NCBI GenBank assembly: GCA_963674805.2
Contig: CAXXNY010000006.1
Location: 124,001 to 188,000, forward strand
Length of the DNA: 64,000 nt
Origin: CALMFG01 sp963674805
GTDB taxonomy: Bacteria; Bacillota; Clostridia; Christensenellales; CALMFG01
Direction of reading: 5' to 3'
Below, in pieces: positions 16,532-25,841 of the stretch (the first letter of the stretch is position 1; the number at the start of each line of letters is the position of its first letter). The notes beneath the pieces are model-generated. The model was not told where the DNA came from. It did not search any database and saw nothing but the letters and a program-made list of their open reading frames with translations. The position numbers were made by a program, and so were the translations under genes.

Positions 16532-16957
16532 TCAAATCAGCTCCTTTTCGCTTAAAAACGTATGCACGTCGGACAGGAAACTGTCAAATGAATCACTGGA
16601 CAGCGCCAGCGCCTCAATCGGACAAACCCCGTCTCCGGTTCTGCTTTTAATCCTGCTCGCCAGGATATCATATGATATGTCGATATCATATCCGGAAAAG
16701 AACTCAAGCGCATGCTGAGATATAATATGGGCATGGAGCGCCTTGATATCAAGCGCCTGCCACAGCATTGCTGCGCCGAGTCCGACGACTTTATCCGCCG
16801 CGCTGCAGGATTCGAAATCCATGCCGCCGGCAAAAGCCTGGTATAGCGGCAGAATTCCGGAAGTATGTGATGAATAGAGAACGTTTTCAGCCCGCACCAC
16901 ACAAAGAGAGTATTTATTTTCTGTCAGTAAGCGTTTTGCTGTTTGTCTGTCATCCAT
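16532..16957 (-). CDS. DUF1893 family protein
   Basis: Unknown function, with the DUF1893 core YSLCVVRAENVLYSSHTSG followed by a conserved middle containing DKVVGLGAAMLWQAL and a Cys-containing C-terminal stretch (GDGVCPIEALAL). The chosen ATG at 16957 has AGGACAGGA ahead of it and gives 141 residues; an upstream in-frame codon at 17041 adds 28 residues without support. It precedes the DUF3842 gene in a leftward operon. Confidence 0.85.
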   Translation of the reverse strand: MDDRQTAKRLLTENKYSLCVVRAENVLYSSHTSGILPLYQAFAGGMDFESCSAADKVVGLGAAMLWQALDIKALHAHIISQHALEFFSGYDIDISYDILASRIKSRTGDGVCPIEALALSSDSFDSFLSDVHTFLSEKELI

Positions 16958-17067
16958 AAGTCCCTGTCCTGCTTGGCGGAAGTGCCGCCCGGTTAAGCTA
17001 GGATACATTGTATCATATGAAAATCGCGATATCAACTTCAACTTAAGTGGATTTAATTAACCCGAAC

Positions 17068-17096
17068 TTGATAAACCCAAAGTTACCTGATAATAT
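17068..17096 (+). promoter_or_regulatory. tyrS promoter
   Basis: TTGATA (17068-17073), 17 bp, TAATAT (17091-17096), about 37 bp ahead of tyrS. The short leader leaves no room for a T-box. Confidence 0.75.
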
Positions 17097-17132
17097 AGCG
17101 TATGAACAAGCAAAAGAAAGCGGAGGAATGGT

Positions 17133-18356
17133 ATGAGAAACGCATATGATGTTCTCGAAGAACGAGGATTTATCAGACAGGTGACACATGAAGGATTAAA
17201 GGAAAAGCTTGAAAAAGAAAAAGTGACCTTTTATATCGGCTTTGATCCGACGGCGGACAGCCTGCATGTGGGACATTATGTGCAGCTCATGGCGATGGCA
17301 CATATGCAGCATGCCGGACATACCCCGATCGCGCTGATCGGCGGCGGCACGGCGATGGTTGGTGACCCGTCTGATCGGACGGATATGCGCAAAATGATGA
17401 GCGCCGAGATGATTCAGGAAAACGGTGATAAGTTCAAGGTGCAGATGAGCCGGTTTTTGGATTTCTCAGACGGCAAAGCCATTATGGATAACAACGCGGA
17501 CTGGCTGATGGAACTGAACTACGTCAATTTCATCAGAGAAATCGGGTCGCTGTTTTCGGTGAACCGGATGCTGACCGCGGAATGCTTTAAATCACGGCTG
17601 GAAAAAGGTTTAAGCTTTTTAGAATTTAACTATATGCTGATGCAGTCTTATGACTTTTTGGAACTGTACCGCAGACACGGGTGCACACTCCAAATGGGCG
17701 GTGACGACCAGTGGTCTAATATACTTGCGGGCGCGGATTTGATCCGCCGAAAAGAACAGGGCGAAGCTTTTGGCATGACATTCAAGTTGCTGCTGACCCA
17801 CGACGGTAAAAAGATGGGCAAGACCGCGGGCGGCGCCGTATGGCTGAGCGCAGAGAAAACATCACCGTATGACTTTTATCAATACTGGCGTAATATTGAC
17901 GATAAAGATGTTCATGACTGCTTTGCGCTGCTGACCTTTGTCCCGATGGACGAAGTGAAGTCCCTGACCGAGCACGAGGACGAACGGATGAATGCGGCCA
18001 AAGCACGGCTGGCATTTGAAATCACCAAGCTGGTGCATGGTGAAGACGAAGCCGAAAAAGCACAGAAAGCGGCTGAAGCATTATTCGTCAAGGGAGGAAT
18101 TGCAGGATCGGTTCCGACCACAGCCCTGTCAAAAGCGGAATTTGAAGAGAATAAACTTCTTGTGGATATGATGATTGCCTGCGGGCTGACCGCCTCACGC
18201 GGGGAAGGCCGCCGGCTGATTAAGGGCAACGGCGTATCGCTGAATGATGAAAAAGTATCCGATGAGTTTTATGAGCTTTCGGATGCTGACTTTAAGGAAG
18301 GCTATGCCATGATCAAGAAGGGTAAGAAAGTCTTTCATAAGGTCGAAATCAGTTGA
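17133..18356 (+). CDS. tyrS: Tyrosyl-tRNA synthetase
   Basis: Charges tRNA-Tyr. Class I motifs: FDPTADSLHVGHYVQL (HIGH box) near 40-55, MGGDDQWSNILAGADL in the tyrosine pocket, and KKMGKTAGGAVWL (KMSKS equivalent). A C-terminal S4 RNA-binding domain is seen in ASRGEGRRLIKGNGVSLN. At 407 residues it is full length. CGGAGGA precedes the ATG. The downstream IMPACT gene overlaps its stop by 4 bases. Confidence 0.98.
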   Translation: MRNAYDVLEERGFIRQVTHEGLKEKLEKEKVTFYIGFDPTADSLHVGHYVQLMAMAHMQHAGHTPIALIGGGTAMVGDPSDRTDMRKMMSAEMIQENGDKFKVQMSRFLDFSDGKAIMDNNADWLMELNYVNFIREIGSLFSVNRMLTAECFKSRLEKGLSFLEFNYMLMQSYDFLELYRRHGCTLQMGGDDQWSNILAGADLIRRKEQGEAFGMTFKLLLTHDGKKMGKTAGGAVWLSAEKTSPYDFYQYWRNIDDKDVHDCFALLTFVPMDEVKSLTEHEDERMNAAKARLAFEITKLVHGEDEAEKAQKAAEALFVKGGIAGSVPTTALSKAEFEENKLLVDMMIACGLTASRGEGRRLIKGNGVSLNDEKVSDEFYELSDADFKEGYAMIKKGKKVFHKVEIS

Positions 18357-18985
18357 CGCTGAGTCCGTACCAAACGATAAAGGGAAGTGCACAGTCGCTG
18401 ACCGTTATCAATAAATCAAAGTTCTTTGGGTATGCGGTGAATGCGGAAACGCCGGAACAGGCGATGCAGGCATATAACGATGTGAAGAAACAGCATCCCG
18501 ATGCCACGCACCACTGCTATGCCTATATCATCGGCAGGCAGAACGCAGCGATAAAATTCAGTGATGACGGTGAACCGGGCGGAACGGCCGGACTGCCGAT
18601 GGCGGAAGTGTTAAAGCAGAGCGGACTGACCGATATATTGGTTGTGGTGACGCGCTATTTCGGCGGGATTAAGCTGGGCTCCAGCGGTCTGGTGCGCGCA
18701 TACAGCTCGGCAGCCGCTGAGACTTTAAAAAACGCAAAGATTGTTAACTATATGCCGTGCGGTGTATACTGGCAAGCCGTGGATTATGATGTCTGGGCGA
18801 AGATTGCGCCGAAAGCAGAAGCGGCGGGCGCGGCGATCTTAAACATCGATTATCAGGAAACTGTGAACCTGGAATTGGGGATAAAAGAAAAAGATATCAA
18901 AACAGTCCGAGGAATATTTCAGGAAGCCTTACGGACTGAGGATATACTGACCTTTGTTTCGGTACAGTACATGGAAGAAAAATGA
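18353..18985 (+). CDS. YigZ/IMPACT family protein
   Basis: IMPACT-family protein thought to act around translation or stalled ribosomes. The conserved N-terminal domain shows INKSKFFGYAV, THHCYAYIIG, FSDDGEPGGTAGLPM and VVVTRYFGGIKLGSSGLVRA. A ferredoxin-like second domain follows (DYDVWAKIAPKAEAAG). The start is TTG at 18353, overlapping the tyrS TGA, so it is translationally coupled. At 210 residues it has the normal length. Confidence 0.93.
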   Translation: MTLSPYQTIKGSAQSLTVINKSKFFGYAVNAETPEQAMQAYNDVKKQHPDATHHCYAYIIGRQNAAIKFSDDGEPGGTAGLPMAEVLKQSGLTDILVVVTRYFGGIKLGSSGLVRAYSSAAAETLKNAKIVNYMPCGVYWQAVDYDVWAKIAPKAEAAGAAILNIDYQETVNLELGIKEKDIKTVRGIFQEALRTEDILTFVSVQYMEEK

Positions 18986-18988
18986 CAG

Positions 18989-20089
18989 CTATTTCGTTAA
19001 ATTATGAAAAATCTCAACATGGCGGTCTGCCATGTTTTCGATTGTATAGGGCTTAATCTTATTAAAACTGTTTTGTCTTAAGGCGGCGATATCCGTCTTA
19101 TCCGACAGGACTTTTTTTATGGCTGAATGCAGCGCTTCGATATTTTCCGCTTCAACCAAAAAACCGTTGGATGCGTCAACCAGCTCTATGCCTGCGACAC
19201 AGGCGGTGGTGGTGATGACCGGAAGGCCGAATGCCATCGCCTCGCCGATGACCAGGCCCCAGATATCCTCGCGCGTCGGGAGCACAAATACATCAGCGGC
19301 GGTATAATAGCGGGACAGCTGTTCTTTGCCCATGAATCCGGCAAAATGCACGTTTTTTAAGCGGAGCGAATCTTTCAGTGATTCATACGCAATCGTGGGT
19401 ACGTCACCGACGATATACAGACCGTATTCTGGGGGCATATGGTGCCATGCGCGCAGCAGGATATCGAATCCTTTGCGCGGGATAAACTGGCCGACCGCCA
19501 GCACAGTTTTTTCTTCGGAGATATCCAGCGCCTTGCGCGCTTTTTTTCTGTCCGCACCGGACGGGAGCGCTTTTGGCATATCTGCGGCCATCATTGAAGA
19601 GAAGGGATAGATATAAGTGCGGCCGGGGTCCGCGCCGTAGTGGGCGAAATAGCCTTTAACCGATTCTCCGGTGCATATCCATGCGGATGCGCCCTTGATG
19701 AAAAAGGACTTCATTGCTTTCTTGAATCCGGAATCCGGCTTGATGTAGCCGCCGTCGGCATTCAGCACATAAGGGACACGCTTTAACTTCATCCAAAAAA
19801 TGGCCATCATTGCCGTCGGGGTGGCATATCCGCCGATAACGATTAAATCATATTTATTTTTCTTTAGGTATTTTAAAACATCAAACGAGAGTGCGTTTTC
19901 TTCGCCAGACTTGATGCCGTTTAAAAAAACCGTCTGATAGTTTTCTGAACGTTTGGAAAGCCAGGCATCATCACGGTTATCGGCATGGCGGCGCTCAAAC
20001 AGCACAGTCAGCTCGCAATGCTTGGACAGCGCATCAAAAAAATCGATGCGGTACGGTGTGGGGAGATTCATTAAAAACAGGACTTTCAT
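18989..20089 (-). CDS. Family 4 glycosyltransferase
   Basis: GT-B retaining glycosyltransferase for a surface glycan. The N-terminal acceptor domain opens MKVLFLMNLPTPYRIDFF. The nucleotide-sugar domain has VLAVGQFIPRKGFDILLRA, AGFMGKEQLSRYYTAADVF and the donor-binding REDIWGLVIGEAMAFGLPV with its conserved E-x7-E pattern. At 366 residues it is full length. It is last in the leftward oxidoreductase-GT2-GT4 operon, with AAGGCGG ahead of the ATG. It meets the IMPACT gene tail to tail, 3 bases apart, with no terminator I can see. Confidence 0.92.
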   Translation of the reverse strand: MKVLFLMNLPTPYRIDFFDALSKHCELTVLFERRHADNRDDAWLSKRSENYQTVFLNGIKSGEENALSFDVLKYLKKNKYDLIVIGGYATPTAMMAIFWMKLKRVPYVLNADGGYIKPDSGFKKAMKSFFIKGASAWICTGESVKGYFAHYGADPGRTYIYPFSSMMAADMPKALPSGADRKKARKALDISEEKTVLAVGQFIPRKGFDILLRAWHHMPPEYGLYIVGDVPTIAYESLKDSLRLKNVHFAGFMGKEQLSRYYTAADVFVLPTREDIWGLVIGEAMAFGLPVITTTACVAGIELVDASNGFLVEAENIEALHSAIKKVLSDKTDIAALRQNSFNKIKPYTIENMADRHVEIFHNLTK

Positions 20090-20116
20090 AGGCCGCCTTG
20101 TGCGTGCAGGAACGCG

Positions 20117-21058
20117 TTATTTGGTCAGTTTTTCGACCGACATAACAAAGTATTTTTCTTTCTTAAACGTCAGGTCTAAGATCAGCGATAAATATTTAAT
20201 CACAATCGCTAATACTGCAAATACGCCAAAGAATCCGAATGACAGAAACAATACCGTGGTCGTCCAGCCTTCGATGGTATTGCCGGCGATATAATAAACC
20301 AGCGCGTATACCGCCATGATTACAGTCGTCCCGATCATGAGAAAAGTCATCATCATCGACAGCTTAAACGCAACATTGGTGAACAGCATCAGCGAATCCA
20401 CAGCAACGGACTGCCGAATGCCGTTTTCATCTTTCTGCCTGCTTCCCTGAGAGGCAAGGGAATTATCATATTCCAAAACATCCAGTTTCAGTCCGCAGCC
20501 GGCATAAATGGCTTTACGGTAAGGAATGGTCTTGCTGATGGCGTGCACGCGGTTGATAGCGCGGCGGGATAAAATCCTGAAGCGTTCGGTCCGAAGCGCA
20601 TTCGGCCCCTCAAAGTGACGGTTGAACAACCGGTAGAACCAACGGGACGAACGTGCGATATGATGTTTGGGCGCCGCACCCACGATATCGAATCCGGTCA
20701 GCGAATGGCGGTAGACATCCATAATCAGTTCCGGCTCATAATCCATCAGTGCGCTGTCAAATTCGAACACAAAATCACCGATGGCGAGATCAACGCCGGC
20801 GTTCATGGCAAGCTCGGTGCCGTGATAGAATCCCATGTTAATCAGGGTCAGCGGCGCACCGCCTTCGCGGTTATATGCGGACTTGATGGATTCCATACTG
20901 CTGTCTGTCGACTGGTCATTCACGCAGATAATCTCATAATCCGTAAAATTCTTGTCTAACAGCTGATAGAGGTTTTGAATAAATGCGGCGATACGGTCGG
21001 CATCATTACGGACATATATGACCGCGGAAACAAAGTTTTTTTCTTTATCGGCTTTCAC
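20117..21058 (-). CDS. Family 2 glycosyltransferase, membrane-anchored (DPM1-like)
   Basis: GT-A transferase of the polyprenyl-phosphate sugar synthase type. It has VSAVIYVRNDADRI, YEIICVNDQSTDSS, then a degenerate DXD region FEFDSALMDYEP. Two membrane helices follow in the last third (about residues 225-290), ending in a basic tail FKKEKYF. It probably acts at the inner membrane face on a lipid-linked acceptor. The start is GTG behind GGAAGGA. It lies between the flavin oxidoreductase and GT4 genes. Confidence 0.88.
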   Translation of the reverse strand: MKADKEKNFVSAVIYVRNDADRIAAFIQNLYQLLDKNFTDYEIICVNDQSTDSSMESIKSAYNREGGAPLTLINMGFYHGTELAMNAGVDLAIGDFVFEFDSALMDYEPELIMDVYRHSLTGFDIVGAAPKHHIARSSRWFYRLFNRHFEGPNALRTERFRILSRRAINRVHAISKTIPYRKAIYAGCGLKLDVLEYDNSLASQGSRQKDENGIRQSVAVDSLMLFTNVAFKLSMMMTFLMIGTTVIMAVYALVYYIAGNTIEGWTTTVLFLSFGFFGVFAVLAIVIKYLSLILDLTFKKEKYFVMSVEKLTK

Positions 21059-21072
21059 AGCTTTTCCTTCCC

Positions 21073-22185
21073 TTACAGGTATTCATCCAAATCATAGACG
21101 GTATTGATCTTGCCTGAGAGCACCGAGATAAACGTCGGGGTCTCAGAGAAAACCCTGACAACCGTCGGGCGGGAATCGTCGATTTCGGAGGCCTGCAAGA
21201 TCGGCTTCATCGAAAACAGCGATTCTTTATATGTAAATGATATATCGTCTTTTAAGTACTTGCGCGCCAGCCCGCCCATATACGGATAAGCGGTTTTTGG
21301 CTTTGCCGGGCAGATGTTGCAGTTATAAAGCTGATTCGGCGAGCATAAGCCTTTTGAGCGTGCCTGGCAGGAAAACGACGGCAGGGTATCATAGCTCGTA
21401 ATGTGCGGGGTAAACGTCACCGATGTCAGCGAGTGATACGGTGTCTTACCGAACGGCATAATCGAGAAAAACGGCCCGTCCATCACAGTCAGCCCGACGT
21501 CTTTCAGCTTATCCCCGGGTTCACAGAGAATGATTTCACAGAGTTCATATTTAATCTTAAACGGCTCATATCCCAGCATCGCGATGATCTGGTTAGCCGA
21601 TGCATAGGTGGCATTTAAAAGAAAGCCTGTTTCATAGGTGCCGCTTTTCGTTTTTAAGGCATAATGCGTGTCGGCCTTGTTGATTGCATGGATACGGGCG
21701 TTGTATTGGATTTCCACATTGGATTGCTTCGCAATGTGTTCCAAAAACCAGTCTCTTAGGATCATGGCGTCATAAGTGTATTCTTTGGTGACAAAAGCGC
21801 CGCTGCACATGCCGTCTTTGAAAAATTCGGATGCCGCGGTTTCCCTGCACTTTATGCCCGCGTTGCCGCAGAACTGCTTAAACTGGTCGGCGCTGGTCCA
21901 CGAGAATTTGGAAGAGATTGCATATACTTTTTCAAATTCGCGGTGGATGCAAAACCCGAAATCCTGGTTAAACCGCTCAAAATAATGCGCGGACTTAACG
22001 GCTGTTGCGTATGAGCGCGGATAGTGGTAGCCCATATGCACCCTTGCCTGGTTGACATACGTCGCCCGCGAAAAGGGCTCGGCGTCGTATTCCAGAACGA
22101 GGACGCGCTGTCCCTTTTTCCCGGATTCGTATGCGGCGTAAAGCCCGTACAGCCCTGCACCGATGATGATTTTGTCGTAGGTCAT
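21073..22185 (-). CDS. FAD-dependent oxidoreductase (DAO fold) with a cysteine cluster
   Basis: The N-terminus YDKIIIGAGLYGLYAAYESG is a GxGxxG dinucleotide fold with a downstream acidic residue (LVLEYD), typical of FAD-binding amine or amino acid oxidases. An unusual cluster near residue 275-300, C-x7-C-x7-C-x2-C, could bind iron-sulfur or zinc. The substrate is unknown. Position as first gene of a glycosyltransferase operon suggests oxidation of a sugar or a linked amino group in a surface glycan. AAAGG precedes the ATG; a minus-strand TATAAT at 22223-22228 is a likely -10. Confidence 0.85.
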   Translation of the reverse strand: MTYDKIIIGAGLYGLYAAYESGKKGQRVLVLEYDAEPFSRATYVNQARVHMGYHYPRSYATAVKSAHYFERFNQDFGFCIHREFEKVYAISSKFSWTSADQFKQFCGNAGIKCRETAASEFFKDGMCSGAFVTKEYTYDAMILRDWFLEHIAKQSNVEIQYNARIHAINKADTHYALKTKSGTYETGFLLNATYASANQIIAMLGYEPFKIKYELCEIILCEPGDKLKDVGLTVMDGPFFSIMPFGKTPYHSLTSVTFTPHITSYDTLPSFSCQARSKGLCSPNQLYNCNICPAKPKTAYPYMGGLARKYLKDDISFTYKESLFSMKPILQASEIDDSRPTVVRVFSETPTFISVLSGKINTVYDLDEYL

Positions 22186-22288
22186 ATGCCTTTATCCGTT
22201 TCCGTTTCCATGATTCGGTTAAATTATATCAGCTTTCGGTTCTTTCGTCATCACAAAAAGGCGAAATCCGGTTTTCGCAGACTATGAA

Positions 22289-22318
22289 TTGACGATTGAA
22301 TCGGGGGTATATTATAAT
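22289..22318 (+). promoter_or_regulatory. cysS promoter
   Basis: TTGACG (22289-22294), 18 bp, TATAAT (22313-22318), about 70 bp ahead of the cysS start. The remaining leader shows no T-box. Confidence 0.8.
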
Positions 22319-22387
22319 GTATCGGTATTAAACGCGATTGATTTGATTTTAAATAAAGTGAACGAATAGAAAGCGAAGGACAGCAAT

Positions 22388-23770
22388 TTGAAGATTTTTA
22401 ATACACAGACCAGACAAAAAGAAGATTTTAAACCGATCGAAGACGGCAAAGTCAGGCTGTACGCATGCGGACCGACGGTATATAACTTTTTTCATATCGG
22501 GAATGCGCGGCCGTTTATTATATTTGATACTTTAAGACGTTATCTGGAATACCGCGGTTTTGATGTGACGTTTGTACAGAACTTCACCGATATTGACGAC
22601 AAGATGATCGACAATGCGAAAGCGGAAGGCACGACCGTCAAGGCGCTGGCGGATAAATATATTGATGAATATTATAAGGACGCAAGAGCGCTTAACATTA
22701 AGGCGGCGACTGTACACCCGAAGGCCACGGAGCATATCGGCGATATTATCGCCCTGATTCAAAAGCTGATGGACAAGGGGCTGGCATATGAAGCAAACGG
22801 CGACGTTTATTATAACACGACGGCGTTCAAGGATTACGGAAAGCTCAGCGGACAGTCGATTGAAGATTTGGAGTCCGGTGCGCGTATCGAGGTAAACGAA
22901 AGCAAACGGCACCCGATAGACTTTGCGCTTTGGAAGGCGAAAAAAGAGGGTGAGCCCGCGTGGGACAGCCCGTGGGGAGAAGGACGTCCGGGATGGCACA
23001 TTGAGTGCTCGGCGATGAGCATGAAATACTTGGGAGAAACGATTGATATTCACGGCGGCGGACAGGACCTGGTCTTCCCGCATCATGAGAATGAAGTGGC
23101 ACAGTCCGAAGGCGCAACCGGCAAGACATTCTGCCATTATTGGATGCACAACGGATATATCAACATTGATAACACGAAGATGTCAAAGTCAAAGGGCAAC
23201 TTCTTTACGGTCCGGGATATATTGGGCAAGTTTGACCCAATCGCCGTCCGGCTGTTTATGCTGTCGGCGCATTACAGGAATCCGATCAACTTTTCTTCGG
23301 AGCTGCTGGAGCAGGCGGTTTCTGCGCTGGAACGCATTAAGAACTTCAGAGAAAGCCTGAACTTTATTGCTGAGACAGACAAGGACACGGAATCCAAAGG
23401 TATTGAAGCGCTGAACGAACAGTACAAAGAACGGTTTAATTCCGCAATGGATGATGACTTGAATACAGCCGACGCAATCGGCGTGATTTTTGAATATATT
23501 AAGGCGGTTAACGTCGCGTTTGAAGACGGCGCACCGGCCGGGGAAGCAAAAGCCGCAAAGGCGTTTGTGGATTCGCTGCTGGATGTTTTAGGGCTGCTGA
23601 CTGATGACGCGGAAGCAATACCGGATGAGATATTGAAGCTGGTGGATGCCCGTGCCGAAGCGCGCAAGGCAAAGGACTGGGCAAAAGCGGACGAAATCAG
23701 GGACGCTTTAAAAGAAAAAGGCTATGAAGTCAAAGACACAAGTGACGGGGCACGCATCAGCCGGATATAG
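22388..23770 (+). CDS. cysS: Cysteinyl-tRNA synthetase
   Basis: Charges tRNA-Cys. It has YACGPTVYNFFHIGNARPF (HIGH box with zinc-binding Cys) near residue 27, the zinc-site GWHIECSAMS, the HGGGQDLVFPHHENE motif, and KMSKSKGNFF. At 460 residues it is full length. The start is TTG behind GAAGGA. It heads a tight rightward run (DUF1461, tsaD, membrane protein, desulfurase, thiI) with overlapping or near-abutting genes. Confidence 0.98.
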   Translation: MKIFNTQTRQKEDFKPIEDGKVRLYACGPTVYNFFHIGNARPFIIFDTLRRYLEYRGFDVTFVQNFTDIDDKMIDNAKAEGTTVKALADKYIDEYYKDARALNIKAATVHPKATEHIGDIIALIQKLMDKGLAYEANGDVYYNTTAFKDYGKLSGQSIEDLESGARIEVNESKRHPIDFALWKAKKEGEPAWDSPWGEGRPGWHIECSAMSMKYLGETIDIHGGGQDLVFPHHENEVAQSEGATGKTFCHYWMHNGYINIDNTKMSKSKGNFFTVRDILGKFDPIAVRLFMLSAHYRNPINFSSELLEQAVSALERIKNFRESLNFIAETDKDTESKGIEALNEQYKERFNSAMDDDLNTADAIGVIFEYIKAVNVAFEDGAPAGEAKAAKAFVDSLLDVLGLLTDDAEAIPDEILKLVDARAEARKAKDWAKADEIRDALKEKGYEVKDTSDGARISRI

Positions 23771-23780
23771 GAGAAATACT

Positions 23781-24467
23781 ATGAAAAACGGATGGCACGG
23801 GCTGATTGCCGGATTCGGATCAGCCGCATTGCTGGTACTGCTGATACTGCTCAGCATTCAGATTATCGGTTTAAATAAAGGGATCTACCATGTTCTCCAG
23901 ACGCGGTTTGATGTGGCGGACGAAGTCGGGATTACGCAGACAGAATTGGACGAAGTCACCGACGTGTTTGTTGATTATACGGTGGATCAGCGCGATGATT
24001 TAAGCGTAAAGGTCATGGTGGACGGCGAATCGGCCGAAATGTTCAATGAGCGCGAGCTTGAACATATGGTGGATGTGAAGGGGTTGTATACCAAGAGCAG
24101 GACCATTGTCTGGTGGCTGTCCGGAATTTGCGTGGTTGTTTTCGGCTATTTGCTGATATCCGGCGACCGCAGAACCATGGTGCATACACACAAAAACGTA
24201 TCGGCAGGGTTTCTGCTGTTCTGCATCGCACTCGGCATATATTTTACCATTGACTTTAACGGCTTCTGGACGAACGTACATTTGTTGTTATTCACCAATG
24301 ACTTATGGCTGTTAAACCCGATGACCGACCGGATGATTTTGATGTTCCCGCTGAATTTCTTCTTAGCCTTAAGCTCGCTGGTCTTATCGGCATTTGTGAT
24401 TGTGTATGTGTTATTATGGGTGATTGCCGCAAAAGCCGATAAACGGTTAAAAGGAAAGGCGTCATGA
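23781..24467 (+). CDS. DUF1461/TIGR01906 integral membrane protein
   Basis: Unknown-function membrane protein family. It has an N-terminal helix (about 8-30), then an extracytoplasmic domain of ~90 residues carrying an LDEVTDVFVDYTV segment, then four helices in the C-terminal half around WWLSGICVVVFGY and the loop DLWLLNPMTDRMILMFP. ATG at 23781 is chosen because AGGAGA lies just ahead and longer starts run into cysS. 228 residues. Its stop overlaps the tsaD start (ATGA). Confidence 0.88.
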   Translation: MKNGWHGLIAGFGSAALLVLLILLSIQIIGLNKGIYHVLQTRFDVADEVGITQTELDEVTDVFVDYTVDQRDDLSVKVMVDGESAEMFNERELEHMVDVKGLYTKSRTIVWWLSGICVVVFGYLLISGDRRTMVHTHKNVSAGFLLFCIALGIYFTIDFNGFWTNVHLLLFTNDLWLLNPMTDRMILMFPLNFFLALSSLVLSAFVIVYVLLWVIAAKADKRLKGKAS

Positions 24468-25480
24468 CGCCTTACCGGACGATTCTAGCGATTGAGACGT
24501 CTTGTGACGAAACCGCGGCAGCAGTTGTAAAAGACGGACGTGAGGTTTTATCCAATGCCGTCTATTCCCAGATTGATATCCATGCCGCATACGGCGGAGT
24601 GGTGCCGGAGATTGCGTCGCGCAACCATACGCATAAATTGCCTGTGATTGTCGGCGAAGCCATTGAAAAGAGCGGCCTAAAGTTAGCCAAAATCGATGCG
24701 GTGGCGGTGACTGCCGGACCCGGGCTGGTCGGGGCGCTGCTGACCGGCGTGGCGTTTGCCAAGGCGTTTGCTTTTGCGAATCAAAAACCGCTGATTGCGG
24801 TGAACCATATTGAGGGGCATATCTGCTCCAATTTCATTTCGCATCCGGATTTGAACCCGCCGTTTATCTGCCTGATCGTGTCAGGCGGGCATACCCATAT
24901 CGTCAGAGTTGGAGAATCTTTCGGATTAAAGCTGATCGGCATGACGCGGGATGACGCGGCAGGGGAAGCCTTTGACAAAGTGGCGCGAGTACTGGGACTG
25001 CCGTATCCGGGCGGTCCGCATCTGGAGGCGCTGGCTAAGGACGGAGATGAGAATGCGTACCGGTTCCCCAAGGGCTTTCGCGGAGAGACACATTTGGATT
25101 TTACATTCAGCGGACTGAAGACCGCGGTGATTAATAAACTCAATACGATGGAGCAGAGCGGAGAGGCTTATCAAAAGGCCGATGTGGCGGCGTCTTTTCA
25201 AAAGACCGTCATTGACAGTCTGGCCGAAAACACGTTTGAGGCGTTGTCCCGTGAGAAAATGGATGTGGTCTGTCTCGCGGGCGGGGTGTCGGCGAATGGC
25301 GCATTAAGAGAACGGTTTAAAACAGAAGCCGAAAAAGCGGGCGTTAAGCTGTATCTGCCTGATAAAGCATATTGCACGGACAATGCGGCGATGATTGCGT
25401 CATCAGCGTATTTTCATCCCAACATTGCGGGATTATCGTTGAATGCCGATCCGTCCAAACAGTTGAATTATGAAGAATAA
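24464..25480 (+). CDS. tsaD: tRNA N6-adenosine threonylcarbamoyltransferase
   Basis: Catalytic subunit that attaches the threonylcarbamoyl group for t6A37 in ANN-decoding tRNAs, working with TsaB/TsaE. ASKHA-fold motifs: ILAIETSCDETAAAVV at the start, the metal-binding NHIEGHICSNF near 110, CLIVSGGHTHIV, and LAGGVSANGALRERF near 265. At 338 residues it is full length. TsaB, TsaE and TsaC are not in the window. Confidence 0.97.
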   Translation: MTPYRTILAIETSCDETAAAVVKDGREVLSNAVYSQIDIHAAYGGVVPEIASRNHTHKLPVIVGEAIEKSGLKLAKIDAVAVTAGPGLVGALLTGVAFAKAFAFANQKPLIAVNHIEGHICSNFISHPDLNPPFICLIVSGGHTHIVRVGESFGLKLIGMTRDDAAGEAFDKVARVLGLPYPGGPHLEALAKDGDENAYRFPKGFRGETHLDFTFSGLKTAVINKLNTMEQSGEAYQKADVAASFQKTVIDSLAENTFEALSREKMDVVCLAGGVSANGALRERFKTEAEKAGVKLYLPDKAYCTDNAAMIASSAYFHPNIAGLSLNADPSKQLNYEE

Positions 25481-25841
25481 CAGTCAACAAATGGAGAAAA
25501 CGCCTCTCTGGATTAAAATTGCAATTATAGCGGGGCTTGTGCTGTTACTGCTGGGTGTATGGATATTTGTCTATGACAGTGAAAACCTAATGCAGATTGA
25601 GCGGTGTATTCACGCGCTGAACAACGGCAGGGGATATGAAATATTGGTCGAGGACAATAAATTTATGACAAAGGCAGACGACCATATCAACCTGATGCAG
25701 TTCTTGGAGGGGCAATACCAGATGGTCTTTCATTCACTGGATGATCAAACGGCGGAATTTGAACGGGGCAGTACGATTGTTAAGTTTGCGATAAGACCCG
25801 TGCGGTTTAACTTTTTAATTTGGGAAAGAATACAGGAATAA
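25470..25841 (+). CDS. Small single-pass membrane protein, unknown function
   Basis: Not recognised. One hydrophobic segment (about residues 15-34, IKIAIIAGLVLLLLGVWIF) is followed by a ~85-residue soluble domain, probably outside the cell or in the membrane periphery. It overlaps the end of tsaD by 11 bases, and its stop overlaps the next ATG by one base, so it is translated from the same mRNA. An internal ATG at 25491 is a possible alternative start; neither has a strong ribosome site. Confidence 0.7.
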   Translation: MKNNSQQMEKTPLWIKIAIIAGLVLLLLGVWIFVYDSENLMQIERCIHALNNGRGYEILVEDNKFMTKADDHINLMQFLEGQYQMVFHSLDDQTAEFERGSTIVKFAIRPVRFNFLIWERIQE

